A stretch of DNA of 20,336 nucleotides, taken from contig DUGL01000076.1 in the NCBI GenBank assembly GCA_013331415.1, positions 1,742 through 22,077 on the forward strand. Reading direction: 5' to 3'. The number at the start of each line of letters is the position of its first letter. Position 1 is the first letter of the stretch. Under the pieces are notes generated by a model, which did not search any database, was not told the DNA's origin, and saw only the letters and a list, made by a program, of their open reading frames with translations. This DNA is from Methanoregulaceae archaeon. Lineage in GTDB: Archaea > Halobacteriota > Methanomicrobia > Methanomicrobiales > Methanospirillaceae. Positions 15,600 to 20,336 of the stretch are shown here, one piece after another. Both the position numbers and the translations under genes were made by a program.

Positions 15600-16726
15600 C
15601 CCAGTACCTCACAGGCAGCGGCAACACCATCGCCTGCCGGGTGGAACCCGTTCCGGACGAGGGCATGCTGCACGGCAGCAAGCGTTGCAAGGATCTCGGG
15701 CGCACCGGTAGCTCCCATGGTTCCGATACGGAATATCTTCCCCTTGAGATGGTCCTGTCCGCCGGCAATCTCGATCCCCATCTTCCTGATGGCCCCCCTG
15801 AAATCACTGTCCGGGACGCCGGGTGGGAGCGCGGCAGCGGTCACCGTGTTCGAATATGCATGGTCGGCATCGATCTCCGGGTAGAGCCTGACTCCCATGG
15901 CGGCAGCCGCCGCACGTACCGCTTCGGCATTCCGCCTGTGGCGTGCAATCCTGGCCGGGAGCCCTTCTTCCTCTATCAGGAGGCAGGCCTCCCGGAGTGC
16001 TAGGAAGAGCGGCACGGCAGGCGTATAGGGGGTCTCCATGATCTTTGCCGCGGCGCTCTTCCGGTAAGCGGCAAGGTCGAGGTAGTAGGGCCGTTTTTCC
16101 GAGAGGCGCTCCCATGCACGCCCGCTCACTGATATTGCCGAGAGCCCGGCAGGAGCAGCAAGGCATTTCTGGGACCCGACAACCACGATATCCGCCCCCC
16201 ATGCGTCCGCCTGCACCTCGTCGCCGCCAATTGAGGTGATGCCGTCCATCACGAAGAGGGCATCGTATTTCCGGGCGAGTCGCCCCACCTTCTCTGCCGG
16301 GTTCTTTATCCCGGCGGAGGTCTCGTTATGGACGAGCGTCACCATCTCCGCCCCCTCCGCAAGTTCAGCCTCCAGCGCCGCAAGGTCGAGCGGTGTCCCC
16401 CACTCCGATGAGACTTTCCTGGCCGTCCCGTGGCGCTGGGCGATTTTGACCATCCGTTCACCGAACTTGCCATTCTCGAGGCTGGCGATGGTCCGCCCGC
16501 TCCCGAAATTGGCCACCGCGGCCTCCATGGCAGCCGTCCCGGATCCGCTGATCACAAAGAGTTCGTTCGTGGTGCCAAAGGCTTCTTTCAGGACCCGGAC
16601 ACAGTCTGCGTACACGGCACCAAATTCTGCCCCGCGGTGGTTGATGGCCTGCCGCATCATAGCCATACGGACCCTTTCCGGCATCGGGACCGGGCCGGGC
16701 AGCATCAGGAGTGGTTCTTTTTCCAT
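15596..16726 (-). CDS. Class V aminotransferase (alanine-glyoxylate/serine-pyruvate type)
   Basis: Fold-type I PLP enzyme of 376 residues. From the ATG at 16726: LMLPGPVPMPERV (7-19) is the class V N-terminal signature, GSGTAAMEA (61-69) binds the PLP phosphate, D161 in VMDGITSIGG contacts the PLP nitrogen and K187 in GSQKCLAAPAG forms the Schiff base. The frame is open to 16783 but the extra 19 residues are not family-like. Related methanogen enzymes (MJ0959 type) show broad specificity, including alanine-glyoxylate and phosphoserine transamination, so a role in making O-phosphoserine is possible. First gene of the ribC-ribH operon, with a TATA-like element in the divergent gap to purE. Confidence 0.92.
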   Translation of the reverse strand: MEKEPLLMLPGPVPMPERVRMAMMRQAINHRGAEFGAVYADCVRVLKEAFGTTNELFVISGSGTAAMEAAVANFGSGRTIASLENGKFGERMVKIAQRHGTARKVSSEWGTPLDLAALEAELAEGAEMVTLVHNETSAGIKNPAEKVGRLARKYDALFVMDGITSIGGDEVQADAWGADIVVVGSQKCLAAPAGLSAISVSGRAWERLSEKRPYYLDLAAYRKSAAAKIMETPYTPAVPLFLALREACLLIEEEGLPARIARHRRNAEAVRAAAAAMGVRLYPEIDADHAYSNTVTAAALPPGVPDSDFRGAIRKMGIEIAGGQDHLKGKIFRIGTMGATGAPEILATLAAVQHALVRNGFHPAGDGVAAACEVLG

Positions 16727-16740
16727 AGTATCAGCCCATA

Positions 16741-16766
16741 GTATTTTTATAATCACGGGATATAAG
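16741..16766. promoter_or_regulatory. Divergent promoter region, purE / aminotransferase-ribC operon
   Basis: Two AT-rich patches interrupt GC-rich sequence: 16742-16753 (TATTTTTATAAT on the plus strand) and 16760-16766 (ATATAAG). The first, read on the plus strand, would start purE RNA a few bases before its ATG at 16783. The second, read on the minus strand, would start the aminotransferase RNA about 9 nt before 16726. The promoters therefore overlap, so the two transcription units may compete. Confidence 0.45.
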
Positions 16767-16782
16767 TGTGGATGGCAGAGCA

Positions 16783-17175
16783 ATGGTCGAAGTAGTGATT
16801 CTTGCCGGATCGGCCTCAGATGCGGCCATTGTTGACAAGGCCGCGGCAGTATTGAAAGATCACGGGATCACCTTCGAGAGCCGCGTGATCTCAGCCCACC
16901 GCGAACCGGATCTCCTTGATACCTACCTGAAAAACGTTGACTGCAAGGTATTCATCGCGATTGCAGGCCTCTCCGCCGCTCTTCCCGGTGTTATCGCATC
17001 AAAGACCCAACGGCCGGTCATCGGGGTTCCCGTGAGCGGGAAACTGATGGGATTCGACGCCCTCCTCTCCATCGTCCAGATGCCAAAAGGGGTCCCGGTC
17101 GCCTGCGTCGGGATTGACAACGGGGAGAATGCAGCATTGCTGGCAATTCGTATCCTTGGCGTGCAGCGTGCGTGA
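16783..17175 (+). CDS. purE: PurE-family phosphoribosylaminoimidazole carboxylase/mutase
   Basis: Purine biosynthesis enzyme of the PurE fold, forming 4-carboxy-aminoimidazole ribonucleotide. The 130-residue protein shows the N-terminal GSASD loop (9-13), the SAHREP segment (about 37-42) and the C-terminal DALLSIVQMPKGVPVACVGI block, all recognisable PurE landmarks. Two differ from what I recall of the bacterial class I consensus: SAHREP instead of SAHRTP, and GLSAALPG instead of GGAAHLPG. That resembles an archaeal subgroup, and whether it is an N5-CAIR mutase needing PurK or a direct AIR carboxylase cannot be read; no purK is in the window. The ATG at 16783 gives the usual MxEVVIL start; the GTG at 16768 would add five residues. 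A convergent gap separates it from thiC. Confidence 0.92.
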   Translation: MVEVVILAGSASDAAIVDKAAAVLKDHGITFESRVISAHREPDLLDTYLKNVDCKVFIAIAGLSAALPGVIASKTQRPVIGVPVSGKLMGFDALLSIVQMPKGVPVACVGIDNGENAALLAIRILGVQRA

Positions 17176-17300
17176 CGCGTATCACCCGTCGATTCCCTCA
17201 GGTTCCCGGGAGCTCATCCGTTCTGTTCCTGCCTGGCCCGGGAATTGATTTTATTCGCTCTTTTTCTGCATCGGAGAATCCCCGGCAGATCATCGGGGAA

Positions 17301-17388
17301 GAGGCGTCTTCGGGCCACGGGCAGGCTGCCAGGGGAGAGGCGGCACGATTCAGTTTGTACCAGGGTGAGTGAGACGCCTTACCCCTGG
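17301..17388 (+). ncRNA. Candidate structured RNA with pseudoknot-like pairing
   Basis: AGGCGTCT (17302-17309) is the exact complement of AGACGCCT (17372-17379), extended by a GT wobble on each side. CCAGGGG (17329-17335) lies in the loop and is the exact complement of CCCCTGG (17382-17388) outside it, which makes an H-type pseudoknot. A competing hairpin pairs CCAGGG (17360-17365) with CCCTGG (17383-17388). The strand and function are undetermined; plus is shown because it would be the purE 3' region. Confidence 0.25.
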
Positions 17389-17471
17389 ATATGAATCCTG
17401 GTCAGATCCTCCAGCCGGGGACAGACGAACAGATCGGGGGGATGAGAGGTTTTCTCTTCCGGGAACAGCTC

Positions 17472-17527
17472 GGATCCTCCGGTTCCTTCCCGCCCGGCCG
17501 CTAAAACTCAGCGAACCGGGGTGATCC
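17472..17527. other. Long imperfect hairpin
   Basis: GGATC (17472-17476) and GGTTC (17481-17485) pair with GATCC (17523-17527) and GAACC (17513-17517). The intervening bases are mostly paired, giving about 13 bp with one mismatch and one bulge around a 27-nt loop. On the minus strand it would be a 3' structure of the thiC transcript. Confidence 0.35.
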
Positions 17528-17580
17528 AGCAGGAGTAAAACACCCGCCGGGCACCATCAGACATCAGGGATTGCCGTCAC

Positions 17581-18864
17581 TCATTTTTCATTTTCGGATT
17601 CAAAGGTCTCCCGCATCATCTTGACGGCACAGAGATCCCCGCACATCGAGCAGGTGTCCAGCTCGCCATCCCGGGCATGGATCTTTCGGGCAGCATCGGG
17701 GAAGAGGGCAAGCGCAAACTGCTCCTTCCAGTCAAGCTTCCTCCGTGCCTCTGCCATGTTGCGTTCCCGGGAGAGCCGGTGCCCATCTTTCCGGCGGACC
17801 AGGTCCCCGATATGAGCAGCGATCCGGGCAACACGGGTTCCTTCAATGATATCCTCCACGAGCGGAAGCGCAAGGTGCTCGCTTGGTGAGACCATGCAGA
17901 GAAAGTCAGCGCCGTGCATACAGGCTTCGGCTCCCCCGATTGCCGCAACCACGTGGTCATATCCGGGTGCTATATCAGTTACCAGCGGACCGAGGAGGTA
18001 GAGGGGCGCATCGTTCGTGAGTTCCTTGATCACGCGGACGTTGTACCCGACCTGGTCAAGGGGGATATGGCCCGGACCCTCAATCATCCGCTGGATACCC
18101 GCTTCGAGCGCCCGGTTCGCAAGTTTCCCCAGGTTCAGGTATTCGACCGTCTTGGCATGCCGGTCAGCGTCCGGGAGGCAGCCCGGCCGCATTCCGTCCC
18201 CAAGACTGGCAACGACATCGTACTCGGTGAGGATCTCGAGAAGGTAGTCAAACTCTGCCCAGAGCGGGTTCTCCTCGCCTGACTGTATCATCCAGGCCAC
18301 GTGGAATGCACCGCCACGGGAGACTACCGGCAGGATCCTCGGGTCAGACCGGAGTGCCGCGAGTGCGTCCTTATTCACCCCGCAGTGGAGGGTGAGGAAG
18401 TCTACCCCCTGCCTGCAATGCTCCCGGATAACCTCAAAGAGGAGGTCTGCCGACAGGTCTGCAACATTCCCGGCACGCCGGACAGCTTCGTATATCGGGA
18501 CCGTCCCGAGGGGTACATCCAGGGAGAGGAGGCTCTTTCGTATTGCAGGAAGGTCACCACCAGTCGAGAGGTCCATGATGGTATCGGTGCCGTTTGCTAT
18601 CGCGGCACGAGCTTTCTCCTGCTCAAGGAGGATGTCACAGCGCTCACCCGATGTCCCGACATTGACATTCACCTTCACCCTGCAGCCGGTTCCGATAGCA
18701 CAGATCGGGTGAGACCGCGCGGGATTGGCCGGGATCACCACGTGCCCGCGAGCCACCGCCCGGGCAAATTCCCGTGGATTCTGCCCTTCGGTGCGTGCCG
18801 CAGCTTTTACCGAGGCGGGGATCCCGGAACCACACTCCTGGATCAGGGTACGCATAAGAGACAT
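17581..18864 (-). CDS. thiC: Phosphomethylpyrimidine synthase ThiC (radical SAM)
   Basis: Converts aminoimidazole ribotide to 4-amino-5-hydroxymethyl-2-methylpyrimidine phosphate, the thiamine pyrimidine, through a radical S-adenosylmethionine mechanism with a [4Fe-4S] cluster. At 427 residues it is the short archaeal/anaerobe form that lacks the N-terminal extension of the E. coli enzyme. Recognisable blocks include NVGTSGERCD, DLSTGGDLP, VPIYEA, GGAFHVAWM, SLGDGMRPGC and EGPGHIPLDQ. The cluster cysteines lie near the C-terminus in CSMCGDLC (C405, C408, C412): CX2CX3C, one residue shorter than the CX2CX4C I recall for the canonical enzyme. ThiC paralogues (BzaF) make hydroxybenzimidazole for cobamides, so that alternative should be kept open. 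Start at 18864 or the ATG three codons later; only 26 nt separate it from the divergent MBL gene. Confidence 0.92.
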   Translation of the reverse strand: MSLMRTLIQECGSGIPASVKAAARTEGQNPREFARAVARGHVVIPANPARSHPICAIGTGCRVKVNVNVGTSGERCDILLEQEKARAAIANGTDTIMDLSTGGDLPAIRKSLLSLDVPLGTVPIYEAVRRAGNVADLSADLLFEVIREHCRQGVDFLTLHCGVNKDALAALRSDPRILPVVSRGGAFHVAWMIQSGEENPLWAEFDYLLEILTEYDVVASLGDGMRPGCLPDADRHAKTVEYLNLGKLANRALEAGIQRMIEGPGHIPLDQVGYNVRVIKELTNDAPLYLLGPLVTDIAPGYDHVVAAIGGAEACMHGADFLCMVSPSEHLALPLVEDIIEGTRVARIAAHIGDLVRRKDGHRLSRERNMAEARRKLDWKEQFALALFPDAARKIHARDGELDTCSMCGDLCAVKMMRETFESENEK

Positions 18865-18890
18865 GTGGGATGCGATTCTTATTAGTATGC

Positions 18891-19493
18891 ATGCCAGTCA
18901 CGTGGATCCCAGGGAGAGGATACACCGCAAACAGCTATATTGCAGGAACAATCCTGATCGATGCAGGGGTGCTCCCTTCGGCTGTTGAGCCGTATCGCGG
19001 GATGATAGAGACCATCGTGCTCACGCACTGCCATTATGATCACACCGCACATGTTGCGGAGATTGCGCAGCTCTGCAACGCCCCTGTAGCAATTCACTCA
19101 CTCGATGCCCCAGGACTCCTGGAGGATCATCTGAGTCTCTCCCTGCACTTTGGTGCTCGATCTCCGGGGATTTGTGCCCAGCGGCTCCTCACCGAGGGAG
19201 ACCGCATCGGGCCCCTCCGGGTACTCCATACCCCGGGGCATACCCCGGGGAGCATCTCGCTCTACCTCGAGGAAGAGAAGATCCTGCTATCCGGGGATAC
19301 AGTCTTTACTGACGGAGGATTTGGACGGTTCGATTTTCCGGGAGGGGATCGTGGTGCACTCGGCCAGTCGATAGAACGGCTGGCCGCCCTTGATGTGGAG
19401 GGCCTGTATCCCGGTCATGGAAACCCGGTTGAACACGACGGAAAGATGCATATCGCTGCCGCCCGGCAGCTCTTCAGGCTCGGGTATGTATAA
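18891..19493 (+). CDS. Metallo-beta-lactamase-fold hydrolase (glyoxalase II-like)
   Basis: A 200-residue MBL-fold enzyme. The zinc motif THCHYDHT supplies H46, H48, D50 and H51; later ligands are in HTPGHTPGS, LSGDTVF and YPGHG, so the dinuclear site is complete. The compact size matches small archaeal hydroxyacylglutathione hydrolase-like proteins, whose real substrates (thioesters or others) are usually unknown. The start at 18891 (MPVTWIPGRGYTANSYI) is preferred to the ATG at 18870 because it begins at the conserved first strand and does not crowd the divergent thiC promoter. Its last 8 nt overlap the DUF123 gene, suggesting one operon with that gene and the flavoprotein. Confidence 0.88.
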   Translation: MPVTWIPGRGYTANSYIAGTILIDAGVLPSAVEPYRGMIETIVLTHCHYDHTAHVAEIAQLCNAPVAIHSLDAPGLLEDHLSLSLHFGARSPGICAQRLLTEGDRIGPLRVLHTPGHTPGSISLYLEEEKILLSGDTVFTDGGFGRFDFPGGDRGALGQSIERLAALDVEGLYPGHGNPVEHDGKMHIAAARQLFRLGYV

Positions 19494-19926
19494 CGGCGTA
19501 TACTGCCTGATCCTTGAAAATGATCCCTGCAGCATCGCGGTTGGTGCCCGGGGTCTGATCACATTCCCGAAGGGATGGCACGTCTATTGCGGCTCGGCCC
19601 AGGGTCCGGGCGGGCTCTCCCGGGTCTCCCGGCATATACGGGTAACCCGGGAGGGTAGTGCACGACCCCGTTGGCATATCGACCACCTCCTCATCCATCC
19701 GGGGTTCCATCTCAGGTCGGTTGTCTGTGCACCAGCGATGACCCGTGAGGCCGAGTGCCGGCTTGCCGGAATCGTGACCGTATACCCTGTACCTGGATTT
19801 GGGTGCAGCGATTGCAGCTGCCGATCTCATCTCGGATATTTTGAGTCAAATCCTGAAAATGATGTTGTATCTGCATTCCATTCCGTCGGTCTCACTGCTA
19901 CTATCAAAACTATCAATACGTCCTGA
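19486..19926 (+). CDS. DUF123 (COG1833) GIY-YIG-like protein
   Basis: A 146-residue archaeal protein of the DUF123 family, a GIY-YIG nuclease-like domain that is also found fused to endonuclease III in some species; activity unproven. The GIY equivalent is GVY (4-6) and the YIG equivalent is YCG (34-36) in WHVYCGSA, followed by the R-rich SRVSRHIR segment, the WHIDHL motif (63-68), the conserved glutamate E90 in TREAEC and the terminal GCSDCSCRSHL with C107, C110, C112 and H115, possibly metal-binding. The ATG at 19486 overlaps the MBL stop by 8 nt (ATGTATAA); longer in-frame starts lie inside that gene and are not used. A role in DNA repair is a guess from the fold and the Nth fusion. Confidence 0.88.
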   Translation: MYNGVYCLILENDPCSIAVGARGLITFPKGWHVYCGSAQGPGGLSRVSRHIRVTREGSARPRWHIDHLLIHPGFHLRSVVCAPAMTREAECRLAGIVTVYPVPGFGCSDCSCRSHLGYFESNPENDVVSAFHSVGLTATIKTINTS

Positions 19927-19941
19927 GTGGAGTACACGAGT

Positions 19942-20336
19942 ATGACGGTGCTGGGTCTATCGGGGAGCACACGAAAAGACGGGAATACTGCCATTCTCGT
20001 CAGGACAATCCTTGAGCGGTGCGAGAAAGCGGGTCTGGAGACGGAGTTTATCACCCTTGCAGGAAAGACCATTCATCCCTGCCTCGGGTGCGAGAAGTGC
20101 CGTGAGAAAGACTGGTGCGTGATCCAGAACGATGACTGGGGCCCTATCATGGATCGGGTCCGTGATTCCGAGGTGCTCGTAATCGGTTCGCCAACCTATT
20201 ATTTTGACGTCTGCGGCCAGGTCAAGAACTTCATCGACCGGAGCTACTCCCTCTACCACCGGCGGCAGCTGGCCGGGAGGAAGGCCGTTGCGGTTGCCGT
20301 CTGTGCAAACAAGGGTGGAGCAAGGACCATCGAGAC
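19942..20336 (+). CDS. Iron-sulfur flavoprotein (Isf/NADPH-dependent FMN reductase family), partial
   Basis: The first 131 codons of a flavodoxin-fold protein cut by the window's right edge. The FMN phosphate loop is SGSTRKDGNT (7-16). The cysteine motif C47, C50, C53, C59 has spacing CX2CX2CX5C, the compact [4Fe-4S] motif of Isf proteins from methanogens, and SPTYYFDVCGQVKNFIDR is the typical second flavin-binding segment. Isf proteins are homodimers or higher oligomers that pass electrons between ferredoxin-like carriers and FMN and have been linked to oxidative-stress defence. A GTGGAG Shine-Dalgarno-like stretch precedes the ATG at 19942, which is 15 nt after the DUF123 stop. The rest of the protein is off the window. 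Confidence 0.93.
   Translation, partial: MTVLGLSGSTRKDGNTAILVRTILERCEKAGLETEFITLAGKTIHPCLGCEKCREKDWCVIQNDDWGPIMDRVRDSEVLVIGSPTYYFDVCGQVKNFIDRSYSLYHRRQLAGRKAVAVAVCANKGGARTIE

Larger units (their letters stand above)
17176..17580. other. 405-nt convergent gap between purE and thiC, rich in RNA foldings
   Basis: No convincing gene. It contains two strong inverted-repeat structures (listed separately) and a smaller GAGAG/CTCTT hairpin near 17443-17458. The plus-strand frame from 17172 (GTGA overlap with the purE stop, 66 codons) is open but shows no recognisable family. No tRNA-like cloverleaf, CRISPR repeat or long T-run was found. The gap could hold a small RNA, long 3' UTRs or a decayed gene. 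Confidence 0.45.

Noticed and set aside
17172..17372. 66-codon ORF overlapping the purE stop (GTGA)
   Set aside because: The overlap looks like coupling, but the protein has no recognisable motif and ends inside the predicted RNA structure.
18865..18890. TPP riboswitch for thiC
   Set aside because: Only 26 nt separate the thiC and MBL start codons, too little for a riboswitch leader, and no TPP-aptamer sequence was seen.
1..20336. CRISPR arrays, tRNA or rRNA genes, insertion sequences, prophage or defence genes
   Set aside because: No regularly spaced repeats, tRNA arm sequences, transposase or nuclease-cassette proteins could be found on either strand.

Overview
The window looks like a chromosomal stretch from a GC-rich methanogenic archaeon, most likely order Methanomicrobiales; I cannot fix the genus. 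The archaeal calls rest on an archaeal-type riboflavin synthase (RibC), a TrpB2-type tryptophan synthase beta chain, a stand-alone DUF123 GIY-YIG protein, an iron-sulfur flavoprotein with the compact CX2CX2CX5C motif, a COG3199 ATP-NAD kinase-like protein, a CARDB/S-layer-like membrane protein, and TATA-like boxes lying 20-27 nt from start codons (leaderless or nearly leaderless transcripts). No transposase, integrase, CRISPR array, rRNA or tRNA was seen. It reads as ordinary core and lineage-specific genome rather than a mobile island.

Layout. 192-2754 (minus): trpB2, then a hairpin plus T-run terminator, then a COG3199 kinase-like gene. 2755-2920: divergent promoter region with a striking 10-bp-spaced TGTATA half-site array over the trpB2 TATA box. 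2921-4222 (plus): a stand-alone condensation-domain acyltransferase-like protein. 4223-4472: convergent gap rich in perfect palindromes. 4473-4970 (minus): a YfcE/MJ0936-type phosphodiesterase, divergent from an aldehyde dehydrogenase (5164-6594, plus). 6720-8030 (plus): a three-gene cassette of a GerW/YtfJ-family protein, a DUF2953 (YtfI-like) membrane protein and a small protein that looks like a GerW core without its glycine loop. 8058-12180 (minus): a five-gene membrane operon (Yip1-like, CARDB protein, MacB/LolD-type ATPase, FtsX/MacB-type permease, DUF3784-like). 12298-13242 (minus): a CorA-type metal channel. 13545-16726 (minus): class V aminotransferase, ribC, ribH and class I aminotransferase, mostly joined by ATGA overlaps. 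16783-17175 (plus): purE, divergent from that operon. 17176-17580: a 405-nt convergent gap with several stable RNA foldings. 17581-18864 (minus): thiC. 18891-20336 (plus): MBL-fold hydrolase, DUF123 nuclease-like protein and the start of an Isf-type flavoprotein that runs off the window.

How the genes fit together. Several encode cofactor and amino-acid metabolism: riboflavin (ribC, ribH; the RibH substrate is also the precursor of the F420 chromophore), thiamine pyrimidine (thiC), purine (purE), tryptophan (trpB2) and two PLP aminotransferases. The membrane operon looks like a MacB-type export or cell-surface complex. The best candidates for something under-described are the GerW-DUF2953-mini-GerW cassette, the trpB2 operator-like array, the Yip1/CARDB/ABC operon and the structured purE-thiC gap. 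All functions are read from sequence motifs by eye; no database search was run.
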